Shown: positions 1 through 8,869, numbered from the stretch's first letter. The stretch: 46,343 nt of DNA from CAZIQY01 sp964541605 (GCA_964541605.1 CAZIQY010000015.1:1-46343); one strand, 5' to 3'. Numbers and translations: made by a program. The notes: generated by a model from the sequence alone, not told the origin.

Positions 1-170
1 GGATAAAAACAGTAACCAGTTGAACTTATTCACGGATTATTCCGGACAGTAGTGTTATGTTTCAATTAATCTATAATTCTAAACATTAAGTCATTTTTCT
101 GTCAAGAAAAGAATGAACAGAAAAATCCTTATTTATGGGATATGGAAGACGTGTATCCCTGTGGACAGGT

Positions 171-836
171 TTATAAAATAATCTCAATCAGATCTGCTGC
201 CTTTTCAAGAACAAGGTCTGCCCCTGCCTGAATCAGATCATCTCGACGGGAAGCTCCTGTCAGAACGCCAATGGTCAAAACGCCAACGTCTCGACCAATT
301 TTGATGTCCATGGGGTGATCTCCAACCATGGATGCGCATTTCGGCGCCATCCGCAGTTCTTGCAGGGACAACCGCAGATGTTCCGGATTTGGCTTGACAA
401 GGGGCGTATGATCGCGGGTAATGATAGAGTCAAAATATGAATGAATATCGGGAAACACGCGATTAATAGCCGCCTCGCAATTTCTTGTGACGACTCCTGT
501 TTTTATTCCGCGTTTTTTTAATTCATGCAACATCTCTCTGGTGCCGTCAATGAGTTTCCCGTTTTCTGCAGCTTCCATTTCAATGTTTTCAATCAAGTCA
601 TTTGCCTGGAGAACAAAGTCGGCCTCTTTTTCAGGCGAAAGACGTGCAATCATTCTTTTTCCTTCTTCAATCATCTCCAGTACGAATAAATTATCCGGGT
701 TGTTCGGATATATACCGAAACTGTACATAAGTCCGAGCACTGCCTTTCGCATCCCGGGAAAATCGGTATTCAGCTTCGCCAGCGTTCCATCAAAATCGAA
801 GACTATGGCGCTCAAAGATAGTCTTAAATGATTCAT
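171..836 (-). CDS. HAD-superfamily hydrolase (phosphoglycolate phosphatase-like)
   Basis: This is a cytosolic haloacid dehalogenase-type phosphatase of 221 residues. The first catalytic motif DFDGT lies at about residues 14-18, which fixes the N-terminus. A motif II region precedes the lysine motif KPNPEHLR, and the acidic motif III reads GDHPMDI. A helical cap of about 70 residues follows motif I, as in phosphoglycolate phosphatase and pyrophosphatase-like HADs. Its start overlaps the stop of the upstream aminotransferase gene as ATGA (833-836), so the two are very probably translated together. The substrate cannot be told from sequence. Repair of phosphoglycolate or removal of a phosphorylated metabolite are the family's usual roles. 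Confidence 0.88.
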   Translation of the reverse strand: MNHLRLSLSAIVFDFDGTLAKLNTDFPGMRKAVLGLMYSFGIYPNNPDNLFVLEMIEEGKRMIARLSPEKEADFVLQANDLIENIEMEAAENGKLIDGTREMLHELKKRGIKTGVVTRNCEAAINRVFPDIHSYFDSIITRDHTPLVKPNPEHLRLSLQELRMAPKCASMVGDHPMDIKIGRDVGVLTIGVLTGASRRDDLIQAGADLVLEKAADLIEIIL

Positions 837-1981
837 GATCCGCAGGTTTCCTTAAGATATCTTTCAAGACGATTGAGGCCTTCTTCGATATTTTCGATGG
901 AGTTTGCATAAGAGAATCTGAGATAACCCTCGCAGTTTTGGCCGAAATCAATACCCGGACTGACGGCGACACATGCTTTTTCGAGGATATCAAAGGCCAT
1001 TTTGTAGGAATCCTGAGTGAGAGCTTTGACATTACCGAGAATGTAAAAAGCGCCTGTGGGCTCAACGGATATTCCAAGACCAATCTCACGCAGTTTCCTG
1101 ATCATGAACTTTCTTCTTTGATTGTAAATAGTTCTCATGCGGGTAACGTCGTCTCCCGCGTTGCGAAGGGCAGAGACGCCACCCCACTGTACAAATGAAT
1201 TTGCCGAGATAAATAGGTTCTGCTGTATCTTCTGCATTGATCTGATAAATACTTTGGGGGCTATCAGATATCCAAGACGCCAACCCGTCATGGCGTATGT
1301 TTTGGAGAAACCGTTGAATACGAATGCATCATCGGTAAACTCAAGAATACAGTGTTCGTCATCATCGTAAACCAGGCCATGGTAGACTTCATCCGAGATG
1401 ACCGGTATTCCCAAAGAAGCAATGTTTTGCATCCTTTCGGCATTGAGGAGGTTTCCTGTCGGATTGGAAGGGGAATTGATCATGATGGCTTTTGTGCGCC
1501 GGGTTATCTTTTCCTTAATCGCTTCCGGAGTGTACTGAAAACCATCTTCTTCATATACGTTGACGGAGACCGGAACACCTTCAAAAAAATTGATAAAGTT
1601 CGGATAACAGGCATAATGCGGATCCGAGATGATGATCTCGTCACCCCTGTTAAGAATTGATGAAAAAAGAATCAGCATGGCGGGCGATGTGCCGGAAGTG
1701 ACAACGATCTGATCAGGGGAAAGATTAACATGGTATTTAATATAATAATGTTCACAAATGGCCTCTCTTAATTCAATAAGACCGAGACTATGGGTGTAAT
1801 GGGTCTGGCCGTCTCTAATCGCCCTGTAACATGCCTCCTTAATGCATTCAGGCGTGTCGAAATCCGGTTCTCCAATTTCCAAATGAATGATGTCTTTGCC
1901 GTTTTTCTGCATTTCCTGTGCTTTTTCAAGCACATCCATTACGATAAAAGGGGGAATATTTAAAGCTCTTTCCGTAATCAT
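833..1981 (-). CDS. Class I/II PLP-dependent aminotransferase
   Basis: This 382-residue protein is a fold-type I pyridoxal-phosphate aminotransferase, of the aspartate/alanine aminotransferase-like kind that transfers an amino group from an amino acid to a 2-oxoacid. The N-terminal substrate-arm region IIHLEIGEPDFDTP, the PLP contact NSPSNPTG, the aspartate in SDEVYHGL and the Schiff-base lysine in SKTYAMTGWRLGY (K227) are all visible. Length is normal for the family. It is first in a two-gene unit with the HAD phosphatase (4-bp overlap). The exact amino acid handled is not determinable; aspartate or an aromatic amino acid are both plausible. Confidence 0.9.
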   Translation of the reverse strand: MITERALNIPPFIVMDVLEKAQEMQKNGKDIIHLEIGEPDFDTPECIKEACYRAIRDGQTHYTHSLGLIELREAICEHYYIKYHVNLSPDQIVVTSGTSPAMLILFSSILNRGDEIIISDPHYACYPNFINFFEGVPVSVNVYEEDGFQYTPEAIKEKITRRTKAIMINSPSNPTGNLLNAERMQNIASLGIPVISDEVYHGLVYDDDEHCILEFTDDAFVFNGFSKTYAMTGWRLGYLIAPKVFIRSMQKIQQNLFISANSFVQWGGVSALRNAGDDVTRMRTIYNQRRKFMIRKLREIGLGISVEPTGAFYILGNVKALTQDSYKMAFDILEKACVAVSPGIDFGQNCEGYLRFSYANSIENIEEGLNRLERYLKETCGS

Positions 1982-2087
1982 GGGTTTAAAATCATACCTC
2001 GCTTATAATGTTCATCAATTTCAAATTATTTATGTTCGCACCTATATAAAAAGTCTTAGCGAAATATTCCCATATTGTAACAAGCGA

Positions 2088-2954
2088 TCAATGGCCCTTT
2101 AAATAATTGGAATCAAGAATTCTCGTGATAATTCTCCTGGAATGGGGTTCCGGGACTTTGAATTTAAAAACGATATCCAAAAAGTTCATGATAATATAAA
2201 AAGTAGCCCCCCAGAGAATATCCTCATGGCCTTTATCGTCCCGGCAAATCAAACAGGGGAATGTGTGAGAATGGTGTCTGTCAGTTGCAGATGCATTCGT
2301 GGATTCAATTTGATACGAACCATAATTATCTGTTTGAAAGAAGTTTGCCAGAGGAATTTCAACAATCCTGTCTACCTCACTGTTTGGTCGAAATGTCCAC
2401 GTTCCTTTTACCAAACCTGCGAGCGGGAAGATAGCCCTATTAAATAAATGAAGGTAATATGTTGGCAGTGGGCCAAGAAAAACAATTTTAGAAGGGCAGA
2501 GGTTCGTTTCTTCCCATGTTTCTCTGACTGCGTTTGCAAGCAAAAGAGTCATTATCCTGTAGGTATTGCTATCTCTGCTTTGCGCATATTCCCGGGCTTT
2601 GCCTGCTAAAACGGGGAATATCCTGCCGGCGATCAGTGGTCTGAGCAACGGATCTATGACAGGGTTTAACATGCCTCCGGGGCAACTGAGATCACCCGGT
2701 TGAGAAACCTTCGGTGAACGTTTTATAAGAAGAAATGAAAACTCGCTGTTTTGTCCGGCGTTCCGAACGGGATTTTTTTTCATCTGCAGGAGCAATAAAA
2801 CTCCGGCGGCCCGGCAGGGTTCATTTGATTTTTTGCTTTTTATGACTGAAGCCATCGTTTCAGAAAAATCGACAGGAATTTTACCGAGCTTTTCCACAAT
2901 GAATGGTACTAAATTCTCTCGATAACATTGAGATTCAAAATCCGGAGCGATCAT
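2088..2954 (-). CDS. Nudix hydrolase, CoA-pyrophosphatase-like, with interrupted Nudix box
   Basis: A 288-residue hydrolase of nucleoside-diphosphate-linked compounds, closest in layout to CoA/NADH pyrophosphatases. The strand FSFLLIKRSPKVSQPGDLSCPGG matches the family pattern (LLIxR..HxGxxxFPGG), and the second half of the Nudix box, RETWEET at residues 144-150, carries the metal-binding glutamates. The odd feature is that roughly 36 extra residues separate the PGG from the REtwEE helix, where the canonical box has only about 14. The start at 2954 has an AGGAGAG Shine-Dalgarno and overlaps the end of the upstream alpha/beta hydrolase by 20 bp, so the two are probably co-transcribed. Substrate is inferred from the family only. 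Confidence 0.8.
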   Translation of the reverse strand: MIAPDFESQCYRENLVPFIVEKLGKIPVDFSETMASVIKSKKSNEPCRAAGVLLLLQMKKNPVRNAGQNSEFSFLLIKRSPKVSQPGDLSCPGGMLNPVIDPLLRPLIAGRIFPVLAGKAREYAQSRDSNTYRIMTLLLANAVRETWEETNLCPSKIVFLGPLPTYYLHLFNRAIFPLAGLVKGTWTFRPNSEVDRIVEIPLANFFQTDNYGSYQIESTNASATDRHHSHTFPCLICRDDKGHEDILWGATFYIIMNFLDIVFKFKVPEPHSRRIITRILDSNYLKGH

Positions 2955-3930
2955 TCAATGTTCTCTCCTGCAGGAGGATATTTGCTATTTCTCTTTCGGA
3001 CCAGCAAGTAAAAGGCAAGAAATCTATAAATCCGCAATGTCCCCCATATTTCTGGATGCTAATGTGCAAATACTTGTTTTTTTGAAGTTCATGAAGGTCA
3101 GCAACAGGCACAATCGGATCGTCTTCAGAGGCAATAATGGTAACAGGTATCGTAAGATCAATCAACGCATTTTCAAGGAGAGTATAGCGATTAAAATATT
3201 CACGATAGCTTCTGAAGTCGGGGTAAAGAGGCATAATGGCCTCAGTGAGTGCCATACAGGTCTTTTCCCGTAAAATATTAGAGAAGTCATATATGTCGGG
3301 GAAATAATACTGCTTTTTTTGTAGAGATCGTTTCCATTTTTTTAGAAAGTAATGACGATAGATAGGGAGACTTTTATCGATCGACAGGGTCGCTTTGTAG
3401 GGATCAAGAGCAGGGCTGATACAGAAAACATGTCTGAGACGAGGGATTTCTGAATAGGAGTGCTTTAATGCGATGCGGAGAGAAAAATTCCCGCCTAAAG
3501 AAAAACCAACGAGATAATATGGTATTTTATCGGACAGATGAGAAATGTGCCGCACAGCTTGAAATGTTTCTTCCGTCAGGGCGCCATGAAAGAGACCTTC
3601 GTTAAGATGATGGCTGTTTCCGTGGTCGCGTAAATTGAGTCGAAAAATGTTGTAACCTATTTCATAAAGGTATTTACCCGTTGATAAGATATATGATGAA
3701 TCCGAACTTCCTTCCCAGCCATGAATCAAAGTAACCAACCCCTTGGGAGGGTGAAAAGGCTGGGGAGAATAATAACCCAAAAGGCGAATGCCGTCTCCAC
3801 CATCAATGGTCATTTCTCTCGAATTCTCAATCATCGGGTTTTTAGCCGTTAGTCGAAACTTCATGCTTCCCGTAATGGTCTGAATATGCGGATTTCTTGC
3901 CCAGAACTTGGGAATGAAGGAATCCTTCAT
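2935..3930 (-). CDS. Alpha/beta-fold hydrolase, YheT/COG0429-like
   Basis: A 331-residue serine hydrolase of the YheT-like group (often annotated as alpha/beta hydrolase or carboxylesterase). It has the oxyanion-region LIHGWEGSSDSSYI, the nucleophile elbow GFSLGG, an acid in ASEDDPIVP and a late histidine in GGHCGFID, so a complete Ser-Asp-His triad is present. The N-terminal RNPHIQTITGS is typical of the family. The open frame extends upstream into the tRNA-Met gene, but the ATG at 3930 has an AGAGG ribosome site and begins at the family's usual N-terminus, so I start there. The terminator of tRNA-Met lies only 18 bp upstream. The natural ester or lipid substrate is unknown. Confidence 0.85.
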   Translation of the reverse strand: MKDSFIPKFWARNPHIQTITGSMKFRLTAKNPMIENSREMTIDGGDGIRLLGYYSPQPFHPPKGLVTLIHGWEGSSDSSYILSTGKYLYEIGYNIFRLNLRDHGNSHHLNEGLFHGALTEETFQAVRHISHLSDKIPYYLVGFSLGGNFSLRIALKHSYSEIPRLRHVFCISPALDPYKATLSIDKSLPIYRHYFLKKWKRSLQKKQYYFPDIYDFSNILREKTCMALTEAIMPLYPDFRSYREYFNRYTLLENALIDLTIPVTIIASEDDPIVPVADLHELQKNKYLHISIQKYGGHCGFIDFLPFTCWSEREIANILLQERTLNDRSGF

Positions 3931-3948
3931 CGATACCTCTGAATGCAC

Positions 3949-3980
3949 AAAAAGCCTGGCTTTAAGAAACCAGGCTTTTT
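3949..3980 (-). terminator. Rho-independent terminator downstream of tRNA-Met
   Basis: AAAAGCCTGG and CCAGGCTTTT form a perfect 10-bp stem around a 10-nt loop, with T runs on both outer sides, so the structure can act in either direction. It begins 10 bp past the CCA end of tRNA-Met on the minus strand and precedes the alpha/beta hydrolase start by 18 bp. Confidence 0.8.
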
Positions 3981-3990
3981 CAATGTTTTT

Positions 3991-4067
3991 TGGTGGCGGT
4001 GCAGGGAATCGAACCCCGGACACTACGGATATGAGCCGTATGCTCTAACCGTCTGAGCTACACCGCC
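3991..4067 (-). tRNA. tRNA-Met (CAT), elongator type, CCA encoded
   Basis: On the minus strand the sequence folds as a complete cloverleaf: acceptor GGCGGTG with CACCGCC, D-loop AGCTCAGACGGTTAGAGC, anticodon stem TACGG/CCGTA around loop CTCATAT (anticodon CAT) and T-arm with GGTTCGATTCC. A discriminator A and genomically encoded CCA end it at 3991. The G1-C72 pair argues against initiator tRNA, which normally has an unpaired first base. A lysidine-modified tRNA-Ile2 also carries CAT, but the loop and stem resemble elongator Met better. Confidence 0.95.
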
Positions 4068-4218
4068 AGTGTCATATCGAAAGCCCATCCTGCATAAAAT
4101 TTTCTACATGCGGGAAGAGGTGAATATTGTAACGTAGTGAATTTCCTGTCCGGAAATCACCCCCTCCCCATGGGCAACGCGGTTCACACAGATTCATCAT
4201 GAACGCATATAGCGGCCA

Positions 4219-4245
4219 AGTATAACAAAATTTCTTGATTGTCAA
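4219..4245 (-). promoter_or_regulatory. Candidate sigma-70 promoter for tRNA-Met
   Basis: On the minus strand TTGACA (4240-4245) is followed after 15 bp by TATACT (4219-4224). Both hexamers are near consensus but the spacer is shorter than the ideal 17. It overlaps the stop codon of the FG-GAP gene and points toward tRNA-Met, about 140 bp away. That leader contains one small hairpin (ATTTCC/GGAAAT near 4150-4166) and no gene I can see. Confidence 0.4.
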
Positions 4246-5954
4246 CCCCCCTGCTGGGGATTCAGTTTGTACACCACAATGACACTCGAATTTGTTACAA
4301 ACTGTCCGGATGCAAGAACGAGGGCCAGAACGATTTCTTTCTCTCCGTCATTGTCAATGTCTTTTAATTGATAGTCGGCCACATATCCATTGATTTTTCG
4401 GGTCTTCCAGTTTTCCAACAGTCCCAGGCCATCCCACTCAAAATCATATAGCTCACTGGATGAAAAGGCTTTAACATTTTTAAAAAGCCTTGCTGCAGCC
4501 GATATATTTTTTACAATAATGATCCCTTTTTTCCCTTCGCGACCAACGCTATATGTTAAAATCCTGTGGTTTATATAAGCGTTCTTGTCCGTGCGGTCCT
4601 GATTAATTGAAGACGTTCCGTATAAAGCTGTCATTTCGATGCTGTTGTTGCTTCCACCGTATACGTCATCGCTCCTCCAGAGGTGATCATCGCTGCCCCC
4701 GAAAGCCTGGAGTTTAACAAGAGGCTTGTCTGTTTGTGAGTATATATTCAGATAATCATTCTCATCAATGGCTATGATCTTTTCACTTCCGCTCGCTGTG
4801 AGACTATCCATGGCAAGCCCATAAACAGAAAGGCCCACAGGAATCTTCATCTTCTTTCCTTCTTTGTATTGACCGTCCTCCCAGACTATTTGGTAAATAG
4901 GCGTACTAAAGGCCGTGTCGAACCCTCTGCGTTGCCCTAACAGAACGGGAACTGATGATGATTCAATAACCCTTAAGAACCAGGGTAGTTTTGTTGCTGT
5001 GGGAACGAAACTACCGTTCCTGAATTCAATAATAAAAGATTCGAGAGAGTTTCCCGGCAGATTTGTCACGATGATCTCTTTCAGGCCGTTATTGTTGATA
5101 TCCGCCACATCCACGGAGAGATAATTGTCACCAGATTTTCCGGGTATTTTCTCTATAAGTACAAGGTCCCTATTTTTTTTCTGATATATCATGACATTAC
5201 GGCTATCAATCATAACCACCTCGTTCAATCCGTCGCCATTTACGTCTCCGATATCCATACCCTTGAATTCCGACGGGAACTTCTGACTCATCCAGAAATC
5301 TTTTCTGATGATAGGTTCAGGTGTATTGATAAAATCGGGGTTGATAAAGGACGTCAGCGTTCCTTTCTTGCTTGTTCTCATTCCGGATATTATTTCAGAT
5401 TCGCGGGAAGACTGCGGAGTTTTTCCCTGAGTCGAAGGAGATTGTGCATATGTGGGAGCGGGACCGAAAGATGACGGGGCGATTCCCAGAATGTGCTGAT
5501 CAATCCTCTGGGCAAAATCATTGATCTTTGGAATGACATCATCCATGCCCTGACTTTGAGAAAAGATACTCACAGTGGATTTGTATGCAGCGATATCAAC
5601 CAGTTTTCCGTCAATACTCAAGCTGTTGCCGATCTTTGTAATACTTCCCCAAACAACGTAATCGACGTTCATCTTCTTCCCGAGACCGTAAACATCCGTT
5701 AATGTTAATTCTTTGGTTCCCGCTTGTTTGAGAATATCAAGAGTCGCATCCTTGCTGATGACTTCAATCTTATCAGCGACAGAAATACGGGATGACAACA
5801 TGTCCCAGACACCCTGTCTGACATAATCAATATTTTCACTGCTATGCACAGAGAAAGGAAGCACAGCAATCATTTTTTTTTCTTTAGCCCACAGTGATCC
5901 ACAAAGAAAGATCAGAAGCATAAAGATGATCAATAATCTCAGAACATTTTTCAT
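4242..5954 (-). CDS. Exported TolB-like/FG-GAP (VCBS) repeat protein
   Basis: A 570-residue secreted or envelope protein with a signal peptide (KNVLRLLIIFMLLIFLCGSLWA). The first domain, to about residue 160, resembles the TolB N-terminal/CsgG/FlgO type: it has KMIAVLPFSV, DMLSSRI, then VDYVVWGSITKIG. A Q/S/P-rich linker follows. The rest is a beta-propeller-like region with FG-GAP/VCBS calcium-loop motifs such as DIGDVNGDGLNEVV, DVADINNNGLKEII and LKDIDNDGEKEIV. The ATG at 5954 is chosen because GGAGG lies 7 bp upstream; the ATG at 5960 would be only 1 bp from it. Function is unknown; an outer-membrane-associated binding or assembly role is inferred. Confidence 0.75.
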   Translation of the reverse strand: MKNVLRLLIIFMLLIFLCGSLWAKEKKMIAVLPFSVHSSENIDYVRQGVWDMLSSRISVADKIEVISKDATLDILKQAGTKELTLTDVYGLGKKMNVDYVVWGSITKIGNSLSIDGKLVDIAAYKSTVSIFSQSQGMDDVIPKINDFAQRIDQHILGIAPSSFGPAPTYAQSPSTQGKTPQSSRESEIISGMRTSKKGTLTSFINPDFINTPEPIIRKDFWMSQKFPSEFKGMDIGDVNGDGLNEVVMIDSRNVMIYQKKNRDLVLIEKIPGKSGDNYLSVDVADINNNGLKEIIVTNLPGNSLESFIIEFRNGSFVPTATKLPWFLRVIESSSVPVLLGQRRGFDTAFSTPIYQIVWEDGQYKEGKKMKIPVGLSVYGLAMDSLTASGSEKIIAIDENDYLNIYSQTDKPLVKLQAFGGSDDHLWRSDDVYGGSNNSIEMTALYGTSSINQDRTDKNAYINHRILTYSVGREGKKGIIIVKNISAAARLFKNVKAFSSSELYDFEWDGLGLLENWKTRKINGYVADYQLKDIDNDGEKEIVLALVLASGQFVTNSSVIVVYKLNPQQGG

Positions 5955-6015
5955 AAGCATTCCTCCTTCAGATTGGCTACTAACATGTAAATGAATTTTC
6001 TTCAAGATTCATTCA

Positions 6016-6798
6016 TCATACTTTATTTCTGATTTTTGACCAGACAAGCCCCAGATATTCATGTACCGCTTTTTCCGCCTTTCGCAGGGCCACAGAAGAG
6101 GGATAGAAGTCATCGGGTCGGATATATTTTTTCTTTAAAACCATGTGATTTGTCGGCGCCGGGACAGGCTGAAGTCCGAGTTTATTAAAAAGTGCAACGG
6201 CCCTGGGCATGTGACAGGCAGACGTAACCAGAATAAACCGATCCTTACCAACCATTGAACTGATTCGAACAGCCTGTTCCTCTGTGTCCCTCGAATCATT
6301 ATCCAGAACAATATCATTTACAGGGACATTCATGATTTGAGCTGCCCTGGAAAGGGTTTCTGCTTCAGGATACCGGTCGAAAACAGCCCCTCCGGAAAGA
6401 ATTATTTTGCTTCCGGGTATTCTCTTATAAATGCGGATGGATTCTGTGAGACGAACGAGCGATTCTTCAGATAATTCGCTTGTCACAGGTAGATTTTTAT
6501 CGTTTGCATGACCTCCGCCCAGAAGGACGATCCATTTAACGGAAGACGTATCGATAGTAGCAACGGAGCGAGAATCCATCATGAGAGGTGGAAATCGCTG
6601 CTCCAGGGGTTTTAATAAGAGGTCCGATATGGCATCATAGCTGAAAAAAAAGAGGAGAATCGTGCCAATTGTTATCAGGATTTTTCCTGTTTTTTGTTTT
6701 TTTGTGAACCAGATGAGAAAAATGCCAATACCCATCAGTCCTATAACAACAGATAAGGGAGAAAAAAGGGGCGCAACAATTTTTTTTAAAAGAAACAT
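6016..6798 (-). CDS. DUF218/YdcF-family membrane protein (ElyC/SanA-like)
   Basis: This 260-residue protein has two N-terminal membrane segments (about residues 12-30 and 38-55) followed by a DUF218 domain in the periplasm. Family motifs are visible: VLLGGGH, KIILSGGA, a DNDSRDTEEQA segment and LVTSACHMPRAVALF. ElyC and SanA of enterobacteria are relatives linked to envelope and peptidoglycan-precursor homeostasis, but the biochemical reaction is not established. It sits just upstream of the TolB-like exported protein gene (61 bp), suggesting an envelope-related unit. No promoter is clear in the 128-bp gap to the next gene upstream. Confidence 0.85.
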   Translation of the reverse strand: MFLLKKIVAPLFSPLSVVIGLMGIGIFLIWFTKKQKTGKILITIGTILLFFFSYDAISDLLLKPLEQRFPPLMMDSRSVATIDTSSVKWIVLLGGGHANDKNLPVTSELSEESLVRLTESIRIYKRIPGSKIILSGGAVFDRYPEAETLSRAAQIMNVPVNDIVLDNDSRDTEEQAVRISSMVGKDRFILVTSACHMPRAVALFNKLGLQPVPAPTNHMVLKKKYIRPDDFYPSSVALRKAEKAVHEYLGLVWSKIRNKV

Positions 6799-6926
6799 TG
6801 CTTCATTCCTTTACATGAGATGAATTGACAGCAAATAATATTATCAACCGACGATTTTTCCTGTGTGAAAAAGATTATATAAAAGAGGAAGCTACTTTTT
6901 TTAAAATTTCCTCAGACGTTGCTATA

Positions 6927-8831
6927 TCAAATGATTTTCGGAGTGATGAGATCTGATGGGGTGTCACCCCGTTCGGAAAACGGAATTGTCAGACGATACA
7001 CTCCGAATTCAACGATGGCCTGAATGGGATAGCGGGATTTTTCATAGATTCTGATCATGGCCTTATTGTCGGCAAGAACATCGGCCGTAAACCCCTTGAT
7101 CCCCTGTTCCTGTGCGCAGGAGATAAGAATACCAAGGAGAAAGGATGCAATCCCGCGCCCCTGATATTTTTCGTCGACGACGAAGGCTGTATCGGCAAAA
7201 GGGCGATCCTGAAGACGGACATAACGCCCTTCCGCAATAATACGTTCAACACCCGATTCTTCTACGAGACCGATGATGGACATGCAATGTCTGTAATCTA
7301 CATTGACATATTCCTGCATTTTCACGTGCGGCATGACTTTGATAGGGCTGAAATATCGGTAATAAACGGATTTATCGGAGAATCGGTAAAACAATCTGCG
7401 CATTTCCTCTTCATCTGATGGTTTTATTGCCCTGAAACGGACCGCAATATCTCCTCTGAAAGTGTGTGTACAGGCAATTTTATCCGGGTAGAGGTGACCT
7501 GATTCTGCCAGATATATTTGATCGGCGTAAAGAATATTTGCAGCTTTTGCCTGTCGTACAAGATCGGCGCGATCATCAGGATGGGAAATGTCGATAAGAG
7601 CCTGAGCCCGTTCACGGATTGTCCTGCCGGCCATTGAAGCAATGCCATACTCGGTGACAATAAGATCTAAAGACTCCCGGTTTGTGAATTGATTGGGATA
7701 CTCATCAACTGAAAGCAGAATGTTGCCTTGCCCCTCGAGATTGCGACTAGGTAAGGCGAATATGGTTCTTCCGCCCCGCGAGTGTTCAGCTCCGGCAAAG
7801 AATTCCTGTGCCTGTCCGGGGCCGGGCGTTACACTTCCTTGCCCGATTGGCAAGGCGATACCTCCTGTCAGATCAATTTTCCGTGCAGGAAGAATGGCGA
7901 TCATCTTATCATTCATGCTGATTCTCATATGATCGGAAACAACGTCAATTCCCTGAAATTCTATGAGTGGGTTTCGATGCAGCCATTTCATCAATTCGGG
8001 TGTTCCCTGAGCATATGCCGTCAGGGATTTATCGTGAAAATGCCCCTTTTTTTTATTGCTTACGGCTCCGCATTTGACCAAGTCCATCAGAGGGTCGGTA
8101 AAGAAAAAAGTATGAACCCCCAGGTCTCGTTTCCGGCAGAGATGGCGTCCCAGGGCTTCAAATAAGGCCCCCGAGTAGAAGGAGATGCAACTGCCGTCTT
8201 CAACAACAGAAGCTACGTTGGCGGCAACTTTGTCGATGACATCATCTACCGGCCATCTCGGAAAGTAAATGGGGGGGTCTGTTGCGTTGACGAAATAATC
8301 GAAGTCATCAACATGGACAAATGTATTGCCAAGCGTACGGGGGATCTGATCATTGATTTCGCCTACTACGATGGCTGCACGTTCCATGGCATGTTTGGCA
8401 ACATCGACAGAGACGCCGAGACTGGCGTATCCTCTCCTGTCGGGAGGTGAAATCTGAACAAATGCCACATCGACGCGGATTGCCCCAGATTCAACCAGTT
8501 TCGGTATGCGAGAAAAACGGCAGGGTATCATATCAACGGATCCGGACATGATTGCCTTGCCTGCTGTCCATCCGGCAAAAAACGTTTTCAGTCTGAATTT
8601 CTGGGCTGTCGATGTATTGCTGAACGCAATGGCATCGCCGAGACTGACGATCTGAATCAACTCAAGGTCTGTAAGATTTCTCAGCTCAGAGGTCATGAGA
8701 TATTTGACAAGGGTTCTCGGCTCAGCAACTCCGGTACCAAGAAAAATACTCATTCCAGGTGAAATCTTGGTAAGCACCTCAGACGGTGCGACGACTTTTT
8801 CAGCCCATTCTGTAGATTCTTGTCTCATCAT
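6927..8831 (-). CDS. Acetyl-CoA hydrolase/transferase fused to a GNAT acetyltransferase
   Basis: A 634-residue two-domain protein. Residues about 1-450 are a class I CoA-transferase/acetyl-CoA hydrolase, like 4-hydroxybutyrate or acetate CoA-transferases, with PGPGQAQEFFAGA, EYGIASMAG and RERAQALIDISHPDDR. Residues about 460-620 are a GNAT acetyltransferase with the acetyl-CoA loop YQGRGIA, preceded by AFVVDE and followed by VLADNKAMIRIYEKS. The first domain would exchange CoA between acyl-CoAs and acids in acetate or fatty-acid metabolism. The second may acetylate a protein lysine or small molecule. The fusion recurs in anaerobic deltaproteobacteria as far as I recall, but its purpose is not settled. 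The gene appears to be monocistronic, with its own promoter candidate. Confidence 0.88.
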   Translation of the reverse strand: MMRQESTEWAEKVVAPSEVLTKISPGMSIFLGTGVAEPRTLVKYLMTSELRNLTDLELIQIVSLGDAIAFSNTSTAQKFRLKTFFAGWTAGKAIMSGSVDMIPCRFSRIPKLVESGAIRVDVAFVQISPPDRRGYASLGVSVDVAKHAMERAAIVVGEINDQIPRTLGNTFVHVDDFDYFVNATDPPIYFPRWPVDDVIDKVAANVASVVEDGSCISFYSGALFEALGRHLCRKRDLGVHTFFFTDPLMDLVKCGAVSNKKKGHFHDKSLTAYAQGTPELMKWLHRNPLIEFQGIDVVSDHMRISMNDKMIAILPARKIDLTGGIALPIGQGSVTPGPGQAQEFFAGAEHSRGGRTIFALPSRNLEGQGNILLSVDEYPNQFTNRESLDLIVTEYGIASMAGRTIRERAQALIDISHPDDRADLVRQAKAANILYADQIYLAESGHLYPDKIACTHTFRGDIAVRFRAIKPSDEEEMRRLFYRFSDKSVYYRYFSPIKVMPHVKMQEYVNVDYRHCMSIIGLVEESGVERIIAEGRYVRLQDRPFADTAFVVDEKYQGRGIASFLLGILISCAQEQGIKGFTADVLADNKAMIRIYEKSRYPIQAIVEFGVYRLTIPFSERGDTPSDLITPKII

Positions 8832-8869
8832 GGATCGATAATAACTACCTAGGGAAAAGTGATCACATT

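Noticed and set aside
94..125. TTTTTCTGT/ACAGAAAAA inverted repeat read as a terminator for the HAD gene
   Set aside because: The T run comes before the stem and the A run after it on both strands, so no U-tract follows the hairpin. It is only a 9-bp inverted repeat in the first 170 bp, which hold no gene I can see.
3931..4023. 31-residue N-terminal extension of the alpha/beta hydrolase reading frame
   Set aside because: It would be translated from within the tRNA-Met gene and its terminator; the ATG at 3930 has a proper ribosome site and the family's N-terminus.
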